DNA of 64,000 bases from Mugil cephalus (taxonomy: Eukaryota > Chordata > Actinopteri > Mugiliformes > Mugilidae). Below the pieces are notes generated by a model. That model was not told where the DNA came from. It saw only the letters and a list, made by a program, of their open reading frames with translations, and ran no database searches. The stretch spans positions 1,132,001-1,196,000 of the forward strand of contig NC_061781.1 in assembly GCF_022458985.1 (NCBI RefSeq), written 5' to 3'. Below are positions 50,201 through 60,240 of this stretch, piece after piece. Each line of letters opens with the position of its first letter. Position 1 is the first letter of the stretch. The position numbers and the translations under genes are program-made.

Positions 50201-53200
50201 TTTATCTTGTTTAGACTAATGCAGCTACAAATGATGGCTTAAGATTATGTAGCAGCTTATTAAGGCTAATGTCATTGTCATGTCAATCTCATTTAGATAT
50301 CATGGTAAATGTTATAATAATAATGATGCATGGGTTTTATATACAGCACTCAAGGTGTTTACAATTGAATGTATTATTCATTCGCTCACACAGTCACACC
50401 CTGGTGGTGGTAAAATACCTCAGTAATCACAGCTGCCCTGGAGCAGACTGACGGAAACGTGGCTGCTATTCTGTGCCTGCAGCCTCTCCAACCTCCACCA
50501 AACATCACTCACTCCCAATCATACACCAGAGAGCACACAACTGGTGGCAAGTTGGGTTAAGTGTCTTGCCCAAGGACACAATGGACAGACTAGGGACAGG
50601 GTGGAATCGGATCGCCAACCTTTGAGTTATTAGATGACCGCTCTACCTCCTGAGCTACTGGCACTGTTATATATTTTTTTAGGTAAATGTAGCAACTTAT
50701 TCACGTGGTACAGCTAATGTAGCAGCTAATTTATTTACACAAAAGTCAGAGTCATAGACGTAAAGAATCACATGTCATATGATTCTTTATAGCCAACAGC
50801 AAACAGGAAGCTTGTTGGAAAATTAGCTGGAAATTAGTTAAATATTTTTGTATCCTATGAGGCGGGGACACCATCAGTTATCCTCTCGTTCTGTGAAGTG
50901 ATTTCCGAGGAGCAATACAACACTGCAGCGTGAGTAAAGTCTGGTTAAAATCTGATCAACAGCCAGTAAATCCTGGGAACATTTTGAGGCACAGATTGGT
51001 TTTATGTGGGTCTGTTCATGATTCCGTTGCCAAGAACAAACCAAGATTACATCTTTCATTATTTCTTTCTTTTTAACAAACCATTAAATAGGAGATAAAC
51101 ACAGTCTGTACTGAAGTAAATTGTTTCTATTCTTACACAAAAAAAGAGGATGGCAGACATCAGCAGACTACTAGAGACTGGAAACACTCCAGTTTATCTT
51201 TAGCTGTGCCAATTATGAAGCTTCATACTAAACACATTTCCAGGAAGTGATGATGATACAAATCCGAGAAGAACCCAGTGTGGTGCTTGTATTTAATTAA
51301 ATGCTGACTTGAATTTAAACACTGACAAACACAAGTACCGTTCATTTCTTTCTGCCTGTCTGGTGCTATTTTAAAAATTCCGTCCCTGCGTTTTCTTGAG
51401 ATTGTGAAGTTGATGAAAACATGACTTTTGACACATTCCCACAAATTAACCTCTAGACTTTAGTTATACCCACACCCTTGACGAATGGCAGAAAGTCACA
51501 AGCATAATATGGTCTATAGATATTGTTAAAATACATGAATACTTTTGGCATTAATACTTCATTGTAACTTTTAGTCATGTAACCTGGACCAAGTTGTTGG
51601 TACGTAAATTAACCAATTAAAGACATTGCAGCTGATGTTATATTGTTTAGACTAATGTAGCTGCAAATATACAGTATATCTTGTTTAGGTTATAGTTGTA
51701 GGTAATGGCCTGTTTTAAGCTCATATTATCCTATTCAGACTAATTTAGCAACTAATGGTATCATGTTTGGGCTAACGTAGCAGCTAATTGAATCTTTCTT
51801 AGATCCATCTTTCTTAAGCTAATCAAAAGGCTAAATAATAGGCTAAAGTTATCCTGCAGAGGCTAATGTAGCATATTTTGTTATCTTGTTTCGTAGCCAA
51901 TAGTATCTTGTTTGAGCTAGTGTAGTAACAAACGTTATTTATCACTGAGCTAATTTAATGGCTAATGTGGCTTGGGCTAGGGTAGTACAATAGTACATAC
52001 AATAGTAGTGAAGAAGGCTAATACAATCTAGTTTAGACTAATGCTGCAGCTAATACTATCTAGTTAAGGCTAATGTAGTGGTTAATACTATGTGGTTCGG
52101 GCTTGTGTAGCTGTTTAATTTTGTAGGTATAATTTACTAAATCATTAAAATAAATGTTAGCTGTAGCTACATTGAGGTCAATCAACGTCACAACATAATT
52201 CCCTCCCTGATTCATCATTGTGCCAGCCTGCTGTTTAAACGCTCTGCTCCCATTCTCAATTTAATCACCATTTCCTTCCAAATAAATCCGAGTGAAAGCA
52301 GCCAGCTGGAGGACCAGATGAAAGGATTATGCTTAAAAAAATAATGCTTGCACATGTTCAAGTCATCAGACTTTTATCATTCCTCTTCTTTATGTTGCTG
52401 CACATGAAGGTGTGTGAATGAGTGAATGTCCATGTGTCTGTTGAAGCTTTTTAAAACATGTCATAGAGGCTATGACATGTTTTAAAAAGCTTCAAAAGAC
52501 CATTATTTAAAATGAATATCATATAACTGAACCACAGCTTGTCCAGTTTGGGATAGTGTATCTTATTTGGGCTAATCAAGTGGATAATATTTTCTTGTTT
52601 GGCTACTGATATCTTGTTAGGCTAATTCATCAGCTTATATTGTCTAGTTTAGCCTCATCTTATCTATTTAATGCTAACCCAGGTGCTAAATTTGAATTTT
52701 GTAGCTGAATTTCACAAAATATATGAAAATAATTGTTAGCTGTCAACATACTGGGGTCTCACGGAAGCAGACAGACACCCAGTATGGATATTCAGATATT
52801 TATTGCGCTTTAAAATCATGACAGGAAAATACAACCCCCAAGGGAATAATAATGAGACACTGCCATAAACATGTCGGCTATTTAGGGCCATTTGAAAGTC
52901 AAATAAACACCAAAGAATGTTTCAGTGAGGAAGGAGGAAAGTTTAGGCCTTTTCCAATGTGTTTGTAACAGTAGTTTATCTCTATTAGGATTAGTGACAA
53001 TAGAAATAATACAAACTAAAGCTTCAGTTGCTGGTTTTTATATAAAATATGGACCAACATCCCAAATATATTCAGTTTACTGTAAAATAAATCATAAAAT
53101 CCAACTACAAAGATGTAGGAAAAGAATATTTATTGGCTTTTATCTGAAAAATTAAACTTAAACATGAATCGTTAATCAAATATCATTAAAAAGTGATCGG

Positions 53201-54253
53201 TTTAATTATTTAACCCTTTTTTGTTTTGAGTAACGCCCAACTATAATGATTTTCCGGTGAATCAATTATAGAACAGGAGCTACCATTAATTGTTTCTTTG
53301 TTTGATTCTACTGATTTATTGATTAATGAACTAATGTTTCAAAAATTACCTACAATGAAAGCAAAAAGGGCTAAAAAATAAAATAAAATAACAATTGGCC
53401 TAAATTTACAAATACTGAACAATAAAAGATGTTCAAATAAGACATAGATAGAAGACTGCGCTTTTCCAACATTCCAATCATCAAAATATATGGTTAATTT
53501 CACTTTATGCATATATATTTAAATATCATAAAAGAATGAGATCTGCCTAAGAAGCTTTATTTCTTCTGACCAGCAGTTAAAATGTGAGTTTCTGAATAAA
53601 TAAAACTGTGAAACAAGCAAAGAGAAGAGAAGAGAAGCCAGAACAATCATATAAAGCTCAAAAATTTACAGTTAATCAATAATGAAATACTGAGGTCCAT
53701 TAATCATTATGAATTTGAATAAAAATAATGACTGAGGAAACACCAAAAACATTTCTCACAAAGACAACAAAATGATTATCTTATATATATCTAGCTGGAG
53801 ATCAATACCCAGATAATTAGCACAGTACAAACAAAGATTGAATCAATATATTCTGAGCTATGAATCCTTTGAGTCAATTTTAGAGTAAATTATTGACCTT
53901 TATTTAGTGTTTTTCTGTCATCTGTATCGATTATTGACTGACGGTTTCCAGGGGGTTAACGGAATACTTGATTTATAAGTTAATTGATTAATCCATACTA
54001 AAAATAACAATTAATCTACATTTTCACATCAATCAAACACTTATTCGGTCATTTTCCTGTCGCGAAATTAATCGATTAATCGTTAAATTACGGTTAATTA
54101 TATCAGGAATCTACCTTCCAGGCTGAAGTCCAGTAGCACGTACTCGTACACCGTGTCCGTCTTGGTCTCCACCTGCGGTCTCTTCAAGGTGGAGTAGATT
54201 TTCCCGGGGCTACTGTCCTCCGGGTCTTCCAGTTTCCTCAAGCCGCAGCCCAT
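38205..54253 (-). CDS. rftn2: RFTN2 (raftlin-2)
   Basis: Lipid-raft protein of the raftlin family, linked to TLR ligand uptake and raft signalling in other vertebrates. Nine coding exons on the minus strand: 54115-54253, 44136-44316, 43538-43604, 43281-43455, 42955-43173, 41885-41991, 39598-39701, 39450-39531 and 38205-38408. All are GT/AG, in phase, 425 codons (human 501). The N-terminus, MGCGLRKLEDPEDSSPGKIY, has G2 and C3 for myristoylation and palmitoylation. Then come LQPYYTQGYVLVTLHPII, RVEEWPLPGDSLTSDTVKAL, LSMRVSRKGQVVSALEADWL, DSFVYWDTPKG, NDTIVVEQWTVIEG, VKTDYGPLLHTLADFGWLLT and the family ending EVTCM. The missing residues are mostly from the variable middle, replaced by a short proline/arginine-rich piece (PPRTPPRTPPGDRQ). 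Exon 39450-39531 has an alternative donor at 39478. Intron 1 is 9.8 kb. Confidence 0.95.
38925..39375 (+). mobile_element. Non-LTR retrotransposon fragment
   Basis: Plus-strand frames read LKFEDDTTVIGLIQDGDKSA (an altered F[A]DD catalytic motif, A to E), then VDSFRFLGSTISWDLKWTSH, KKAQQRLYFLCQLRKFNMPQ and LQRTIRSAERIIGTDLPSIQ-like text to 39370. This is the middle and thumb of a fish LINE reverse transcriptase, broken by deletions. It lies in RFTN2's last intron (38409-39449). Confidence 0.8.
39805..40340 (+). pseudogene. Tc1-like transposase remnant
   Basis: Plus-strand text recalls Tc1 transposase in order: HVWG/VSVFGPVLLHLVQG, then QDNEPKNTS (the second catalytic D region, usually DNDPKHTS), then RPSQSPDL (usually WPSQSPDLNPIE). 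Several stops and frameshifts. It lies in RFTN2 intron 6 beside the element at 40377-41743. Confidence 0.7.
40377..41743. mobile_element. Inverted-repeat DNA element carrying an 18-bp minisatellite
   Basis: The left end, acagtttttctcaattgcta, is mirrored at 41721-41743 (tagcagttgagaaaaactgt), with one mismatch. The interior has repeated AAACACA and TTTTGAGCA texts and the 18-bp purine minisatellite at 40855-41275. No transposase was seen. It sits in RFTN2 intron 6. Confidence 0.75.
40855..41275. repeat. 18-bp purine minisatellite, ~23 units
   Basis: Unit atgaagaggaagrggagg, near-perfect for about 420 bp. Because 18 is a multiple of three and neither strand has a stop in most frames, it creates long spurious open frames (Glu/Asp-rich, Lys/Arg-rich, Ser-rich). 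These are not genes. Confidence 0.97.
42785..42940. mobile_element. DNA transposon end fragment
   Basis: gtgatcagccgtaacattatgacca is a text common at the end of fish Tc1-like non-autonomous elements (from memory of such repeats). It lies directly against exon 42955-43173 of RFTN2 on its intron side. Confidence 0.45.
43690..44115 (+). repeat. Polypyrimidine-cored repeat family, copy B
   Basis: Starts gagtgtttgaaaagatgga, passes into 280 bp of ct-rich text (43725-44030), then tctacagtgatcacatcatt and tgatctggtctccatg. Its left and right flanks match copies A and D. It lies in RFTN2 intron 2 (43605-44135). Confidence 0.8.
44640..44752. repeat. TA/TG/CATA compound microsatellite
   Basis: (ta)n, then (tg)n, then (catacata)n units. 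Confidence 0.95.
46075..46600 (+). repeat. Degenerate ~32-bp GCTAAT repeat array (forward)
   Basis: Repeated blocks of the form ggctaacatagcagctaata followed by tatcttgttta, each copy diverged. Similar arrays occur elsewhere in this intron on both strands. Confidence 0.65.
46630..46755. repeat. Dispersed repeat shared with SF3B1 intron 4
   Basis: aggcaggtacatcaacat, gtgtaaattagtggg and aacccgggt occur in the same order at 331-430. Probably a fish DNA element, family unknown. Confidence 0.65.
47340..48350 (-). repeat. Degenerate ~32-bp GCTAAT repeat array (reverse)
   Basis: Same unit read on the minus strand: blocks of gctgctttagcctcatcaa and ttagcctgaacaagata. It is interrupted by unique sequence at about 47770-48110. 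Confidence 0.6.
49113..49192. repeat. Dispersed repeat, copy 2
   Basis: Partner of 9650-9725; shares cattactatggggtggggg and gtctaggtgggtgctac. Confidence 0.6.
49850..50290 (+). repeat. Degenerate ~32-bp GCTAAT repeat array (forward)
   Basis: The clearest array. Around 50162-50235 the unit agctaattttatcttgttta plus ggctaatgtagt recurs at a 32-bp step. Confidence 0.75.
50440..50665 (-). mobile_element. tRNA-derived SINE (minus)
   Basis: The minus strand starts cagtagctcaggaggtagag (box A-like), has gattccaccct in the box B place, and continues ttgtgtccttgggcaagaca. It differs from the 33523 family in the body. Confidence 0.65.
51630..52140 (+). repeat. Degenerate ~32-bp GCTAAT repeat array (forward)
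   Basis: Blocks such as ggctaacgtagcagctaatt and tatcttgtttgagctagtg. A short further piece is at 52550-52690. Confidence 0.65.
52441..52495. repeat. Perfect 26-bp hairpin, 3-nt loop
   Basis: Arm 52441-52466 and its exact complement 52470-52495 flank agg. It includes aagctttttaaaacatgtca. It lies in RFTN2 intron 1. Confidence 0.9.
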
Positions 54254-54716
54254 GGCCTCCGAGGCGGGGAGGGAGCACTGAATGAGTCGCGGCGGAGAGA
54301 CTCAGCAAAAATTCAGTCTGTTAAGAGTTTTTGTTTATTAAATTATTTTATTTTTTAACTTCACCGGGACCGCTCCATCCCGCTTCCGTCCACGATGTTA
54401 ATCCTTACGGGTGAAACCAAAACAAAAAAACCCAGTTCGAACCGGAAGATTTTCATTCAGCGCTCGCCTCTTAAAAAGTGTCCCGCTGAAGAGGCTGCAG
54501 GTCCGGGAGCGTGGAGACGAGGAGCGCGCTCCCTGGAGAAAAAGTTTCCCTCCACGAAACAAACTAGCTAAGAGAACACTGCTACCGGTAGACCTTTCAA
54601 AATAAAACCCGGAAATGCACAATTTAATTGAATCATCACATTGAATGTTTGCATTACTTATTGATAACTTATTCTATTGTTTTTCTGAGTTATATCTCAG
54701 TTTTGATAGGAGTTTC
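54254..54716 (-). promoter_or_regulatory. RFTN2 5' UTR and promoter side
   Basis: Lies upstream of the RFTN2 start. It has GC-richer patches at 54240-54300 and 54440-54550, unlike the AT-rich surroundings. The transcription start cannot be placed by eye. Confidence 0.5.
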
Positions 54717-56860
54717 AATTCAATTTCATTTATATAGCATCAATAATAATAAAAATCGTCTCAAGATGCTTTACAAAAACTGACCTGAAACCAAGCCTGA
54801 AGGTGATGGTGGCAAGGAAAAACTCCCCTTAAACAGATAGAAACCTTGAGCAGAACCCAGCTCATATGGAGGGATCCATTTGCCAAAACAGGGGCGGCTA
54901 TGGTAGAGCGGGTTGTCCATGAACCGAAGGGTTATCGGTTCGATCCCCCGAGTGTGCCGTATGCCGAAGTGTCCTTGAGCAAGACACTGAACCCCCAGTT
55001 GCTCCCAGTGCAACTGGCGCTGGTTTGTGAATGTGTGTGTGCTTGTGTGAGTGAATGGGTGGATGTGTCTCTGACTGTAAAAGTGCTTTGAGTACCTTTG
55101 AGTAGGTAGAAAAGCGCTATATAAGAGCAAGACCATTTACCATTTACCATAGAGAAAAAAGAGCAGGAGAAACAAGATAAACAAACATACATGCATGCAT
55201 ACACTGAGCTAAAGGAAACACGTACAATCTAATTATACAAGATATAGCTGATGATCTTGTGTGACAGTTTGAGAGTATAAGAGGAATCATGGGCAGGATG
55301 GTGAATTGTTCATCCAGGGAGGAGTGGACAACTGCAGGCCATGAAGACTGGGCAGGTTGATGAGATAGCAGATGTGGCCTGGAACTCCACAGGTCAGATA
55401 TACAGCACTCCAGGCCAGAGACCCTCACAAGAAACTGGAGGGGGAGGGGAGGGGAGAGAGTGAGACACAGTGGTTAGTAATAGAAAATAAATTATAAAAG
55501 ATCAGAGGACAGGAGCTTGGTGCCAGAGAAGAGAAAGTAGAGGACATGTCCTCAGTGCATCGTTCCCCTGCAGCCAAGGCCTATAGCAGCATAACTAAGG
55601 GATGGTTAAGTCCAGCCCTAACTATAAGCTTTGTCAAAAAGGAAAGTCTTAAGCCTGACCTTAAAAGTAGAGATGGTGTCTGCCTCCCAAACTCAAACTG
55701 GGAGCTGGTTCCACAGGAGAGGAGCCTGATAGCTGAAGGCTCTACCTCCCATTCTACTTTTAGAAACTCTAGGAACCACAAATAGACCTGCACTTTGAGA
55801 TTGTAGTGATCTCTTGGGACAATATGGTACTATGAGGTCTTTCAGATATGATATGATGGGGCTAGGCCTTTCAATGCCTTGTATGTAAGGAGGAGGATTT
55901 TAAATAAATTCAATTCTAGATTTTAAAGGGAGCCAATAAAGAGAAGCTAAAGAAGAGCTGTTTGGACAGCCAGACAGTAATGAGTTACAATAATCCAGCC
56001 TGGAAGACACAAATGCCTGAACTAGTTTTTCAGCATCACTCAGAGAAAGGATGTTCCTAATTTTGATGATATTACGAAGGTGAAAGAAAGCAGTCCTGGT
56101 CACCTGCTTCATGTGAGAATGAAAGGAGATATCCTGGTCAAATATAACACCAAGTTTTTTTACAGTGAGAGTGGAGGCCAAGGTAATGCCATTCAAAGAA
56201 ACCATGTCTTTAAGACATGCTTGGAGTTTAACCATCTGTTTATTTGTTTAGTTTCATCTGGTTTCATGGATAAATATAGCTGGGTATCATCTGCGCAACA
56301 ATGGAAGTTTATGCTGTGCGTTCTAATAATATTGCCTAAGGGAAGCATGTATAATGTCAATAATATTGGTCCTAGCACAGAACCCTGAGGAACTCCATAG
56401 CTTACTTTGGTATACATAGAAGAATTGTTGTTTACATGGACAAACTGGAATCTGTCTGATAGATATGATTCAAACCAATCTAATGCAATTCCTGTAATCT
56501 TGATCGCACTTTCAAGTCTCTGTAGTAGAATACTGTGATCAATAATGTCAAATGCAGCTCTGAGATCTTGCAGGGCAAGTATAGAGACAAGTCCATCATC
56601 TGAAGCCATGAGGAGAACATTGGTAACTTTGATCAGAGCTGTTTCTGTACTATGATGAACTCTAAAATCTGACTGAAACTCTTCTAATAAACCATTTCTG
56701 TTTAAATGATCACACAACTGATTGGCAATAACCCTTTCTGAAACTTTAGAAATAAAAGGAAGGTTGGAAATTGGCCTATAGTTGGCTAAAACATCTGGGT
56801 CAAGAGTGGGTTTTTTAAGTAAAAGTTTAATTGCAACAGCAAGACTGGGGCACATATCCT
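54717..56860 (-). mobile_element. L2-type LINE with reverse transcriptase, interrupted by a SINE
   Basis: The minus-strand frame 56193-56855 reads YRPISNLPFISKVSERVIAN, LQDLRAAFDIIDHSILLQRL, VSYGVPQGSVLGPILLTLYM and CADDTQLYL. These are the fingers and palm of an L2 reverse transcriptase. 55900-56235 continues (GVIFDQDISFHSHMKQVTRT, SSRLDYCNSLLSGCPNSS), and 55580-55800 gives the C-terminal end. The 3' end is a gaattgaaa-like tail at 54717-54735. A SINE (54891-55149) splits the 3' UTR. The catalytic YADD reads CADD and frames are broken, so it is inactive. Confidence 0.88.
54891..55149 (+). mobile_element. tRNA-derived SINE, copy 2
   Basis: Body and tail match copy 1 at 33523-33782 (cttgagcaagacactgaacc; gcgctatataagagcaagac). 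It has lost about 9 bp in the box A region (ggcggctatggtagagcgg). Its tail ends in two ccattta units. It is inserted in the L2 element's 3' UTR. Confidence 0.87.
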
Positions 56861-57209
56861 GTTAATAAAGATAAGTTTATCTGATTTAATATGGAGGAAT
56901 TAATTAATGGAAAAACCTCCTTGAGCAATTCTGTTGGGATGGGGTCTACTTGTATGCCCTTTATAAACACCTGACCTCAAGCTGTTACTAGAGACTGCAC
57001 TCAGTTAAGTTCTTAAATCTTTAAATACTTTTATTTTGAAGGGACATATCCATAACATCCACTCTCTAGTGGTGAGAAATGGCTAATGTCTTCATCTGGT
57101 AGAGGTTTTTGTTCTACCAGAATGGTCACAGTCTGACTTCAGCATGAAGGATGGAAAGTTTAATAGAATTATCTAGATTCCGTTTTGTTTATTATTTATT
57201 CATGATCAC

Positions 57210-57350
57210 AAAAATTTGGACCCAGAGATGAAGAAGAGAAAAAGAAGCCGAATGAGGAAGAGGAGAAGAAGAAAGAGTAGAAGAGAAATAAGAGGAAGAG
57301 AAGAAGAAGGAAAAGAAGGAGGAGGAGGGGGAAGAAGGAGGAGGAACAGA
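57210..57350. repeat. Purine-rich tract
   Basis: gaag/gagg text with few pyrimidines; open frames here are low-complexity. Confidence 0.85.
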
Positions 57351-57649
57351 AATACATGGTCTGCTGTGTGCCCCCTGCAGGTCACATGTTTTTTTATTCT
57401 GACATCAGGTGTTGGTCTTAACGCTCCCTCTTCTCAGATCATCAACAGGTTTATTTCTGTTCATGAAACCAACAGGAAGCAGCCATCTCTCCATCAGTAA
57501 TGAGGCAGCCTACAGTCCTTCAGCCTCCAGCTCTGAACTCATTAAGAGTCTGTTGAGGTTAGAAGTCAGGTGTTGTTGTCACAAAAACAATAAACATAGA
57601 AGTCAGGGTTTAAAATACAAATATATATGAACACGGTTAAAGGCTCTAG

Positions 57650-58070
57650 GAAACTAGGAGGAAGAGAAAGAAGAAGGAGGAGAATGAGGAGGAAAGAATG
57701 AAGAAGATGAAGAAGTTAGGGGAAGAACAAGAAAATAATTTGGAAGAAGAGGGAGGAAAAGCGCTGGTAGAAGGGAGAAGAAGGAGGAAGATGGAGGAGG
57801 AAGAGCAGGGCGCAAAGAAGAGGAGACATAATTGTACAAGTAGAACATTCCCCTCCATGTTTACCTTCAGTCCTGAATGTCAAGAGTAGAAGAAGATGAA
57901 CCAAGATGTCTCCATGTCTCCAGAGTTGCTGTCCACATGGATTCCAGCTTGGTTCATCTTTTCAAACACTTGTTTCAACTGCTGTTTTTTTTCTACCTCC
58001 ATGTTTCTGTTCCTCCTGGAAACTCCTCACCTGATGTTTACCACACGTACAGCAAACATGCAACATTAAC
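57650..58070 (-). repeat. Polypyrimidine-cored repeat family, copy C (reverse)
   Basis: Purine tract 57655-57820, then tgtccacatggattccagc, tggttcatcttttcaaaca, ttctacctccatgtttctgt and ctcctcacctgatgttta. This is the reverse complement of the left part of copy A. Confidence 0.78.
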
Positions 58071-58293
58071 CCTAAACTTCAACCAGTCTGATGGTGACAT
58101 CACTTAATATAAAGATACTCATTGTGGTTTGATTAATACTAATTAATGATAAGTTCACATGATTAAGTCATTGTTTGGTCTGAATGAATGAAAGGAAGGA
58201 GACAAAGGAAGGAAGCAGCTGGATGAGAGACACGTTATTAATGGAGAGGAAGAGAGAGATGGAAACATATCAGTTATATCTATAAATATATAC

Positions 58294-59640
58294 AGCTGTG
58301 GCCAAAAGTTTTGAGAATGCCCCAATATTAGTTTGCTGTCTGCTGCTTCAGTGTTTTTAGATTTTTTTGTCAGTTGTTACTATGGTATACTGAAGTATAA
58401 ACACAAGCATTTCAAGGCTTTTGTTGAAAATTACAATAAGTTTATGTAATGTAATCAATATTTGCAATGTTGACCCCCTTTTTTTTCAAGACCTCTGCAG
58501 TTTGCCCTGGCATGCTGTCAATTAATTTCTGGGCCACATCCTGACTGGATTCTTGCATAATCAATGCTTGGAGTTTGTCAGAATTTGTGGGGTTTTGTTT
58601 GTCGATCTGCCTCTTGAGGATTGGCCACAAGTTCTCAATGGGATTGAGGACTGGGGAGTTTCCTGGCCATGGACCCAAAATTTCGATGTTTTGTTCCCCA
58701 AGCCATTGAGTTATCATATTTGCCTTATGGGAAGGTGCTCCATCATGTTGGAAAAAGCATTGTTCGTCACCAAACTGCTCTTGGATGGTTGGGAGAAGTT
58801 ACTCTCGGATGATGTTTTGATACCATTCTTTATTCACGGCTGTGTTCTTAGGCAAAAGCCCACTCCCTTGGCTGAGAAGCAATCCCACACATGAATGTGT
58901 CAGGATGCTTTAAAGTTGGCATGAGACAGGACTGAGGTACATGCTCACATTTTCTTCCCTGGACAAGCTTTTTTTCCGGATGTCAGAAAGGGGATTCATC
59001 AGAGAAAATGACTTTACCCCAGTCCTCAGCAGTCCAGTCCCTGTACCTTTTGCACAATATCAGTCTGTCCCTGATATTTTTCCTGGAGAGAAGTGGCTTC
59101 TTTTCTGCCCTTCCTGACACCAGGCTATCCTCCAAAAGTCTTCACCTCACTGTGAGTGCAGATGCTCTCACACCTGCATTCTGTCATTCCTGAGCAGGCT
59201 CTGTACTGGTGATGCCCCAATCCTGAACTTGAATCAACTCTAGAAGACGGTCCTTGCACTTGCTGGATTTTCTTGGGCACCTTGAAGCCTTCTTCACAAC
59301 AAGTGAACCACTCTCGTTGAAGTTCTTGATGATCTGATTTAGACACAATCTTACTAGCAGCAATACCCTTGCCCGTGAGACCCTTTTATGCAAAGCAACG
59401 GTGACTGCACATTTTTCCTTGCAGATAACCATGGTTAACAGAGAAAAAACAATGATTTCAAGCACCATCCTCCTTTAAAAGCTTCCAGTTCGTCATTCTA
59501 ACTCAATCAGCACCACAAAATGATCACCAGCCTTGTTCTTGACAGTACACTCACCTGTGTTGATAAGAGAGTCACTGACATGATGTCAGCTGGTCCTTTT
59601 GTCAGAGTTCTGTGGGGGCCATGCCATCACTTCCAGGACT
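58294..59640 (-). mobile_element. Tc1-like transposon with decayed transposase
   Basis: The left end, tacagctgtggccaaaagtt, is a typical Tc1-family terminal repeat of fish. The minus-strand frame 58442-58717 gives LGEQNIEILGPWPGNSPVLN, then PIENLW (the Tc1 PDLNPIENLW motif, with D changed to V) and KLIDSMPGQTAEVLKKKG. The minus-strand frame 59184-59468 gives the N-terminal helix-turn-helix part: VSRARVLLLVRLCLNQIIKN, then SRCPRKSSKCKDRLLELIQV. The middle, including the first catalytic D, is frameshifted. The matching right terminal repeat is absent. Confidence 0.85.
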
Positions 59641-60240
59641 TCTTGTTCTTCTTTGTGCTGAAGATAGTTCTTAGTGACCTTGGCTGTATGTTTGGGGCCA
59701 TTGTGCCCCATTATGCCACAGAATAAATTTGGGGCCAATCATACGCTTCCTGATGGTATTGCATTGCAAGGGAAAACATAGTCCAAACCTACATGGTCGT
59801 ATGTGGATACGTGATTGCCCCCTAAACCTAACAACTGGTTGGGCCACCCTTAGCAACAGGCAATGGCTTTACAGCGCTGTGGAGGGTTTTTGGTCCATTC
59901 ATCTTTGCAGATTTGTTTTAATTCACATACATCACACACATTCACATTGGAGGGTTTTTACAGCAGTTTTACATAATCACCTTTTTAACCACAGTTAAGT
60001 TATGTTATAATAGGAAGGGCAAATACATTTTCACCCAAGGCTATATATAGGTTTAGTGTTTTTCCTTTAATAATAATAAAAACCTTAATTTGAAAACTGC
60101 ATTTAGTGTTTACTTGTGTTATTTTTTTCTCATATTTAAATTTGTTTGATGATCTGAAACATTTAAGTGTGACAAACATGGAAAAAAAAGAAAAGAAAAG
60201 AGATCAGGAATGGGGCAACACTTTTTCACATCACTGTAAT
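59640..60240. mobile_element. Fragments of two further DNA transposons
   Basis: 59620-59770 (cacttccaggacttcttgtt; taaatttggggccaatcat) resembles part of a second Tc1-like transposase, minus strand. 59830-60240 (caactggttgggccaccctt; gaaacatttaagtgtgacaa; actttttcacatcactgta) resembles the end of another common fish DNA element. Identifications rest on recall of such texts, and no open frames survive. Confidence 0.5.

Larger units (their letters stand above)
44317..54114 (-). other. RFTN2 intron 1
   Basis: A 9.8-kb, AT-rich intron. It holds a TA/TG microsatellite (44640-44750), a dispersed repeat at 46630-46755, degenerate GCTAAT repeat arrays (46075-46600, 47340-47760, 48110-48350, 49850-50290, 51630-52140, 52550-52690), a SINE fragment (50440-50665) and a perfect hairpin (52441-52495). 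No conserved exon was seen. Confidence 0.75.

Noticed and set aside
56193-56855. Possible active reverse transcriptase gene
   Set aside because: L2 LINE relic: the catalytic YADD is CADD, the frame is broken downstream, and a SINE interrupts the 3' UTR.
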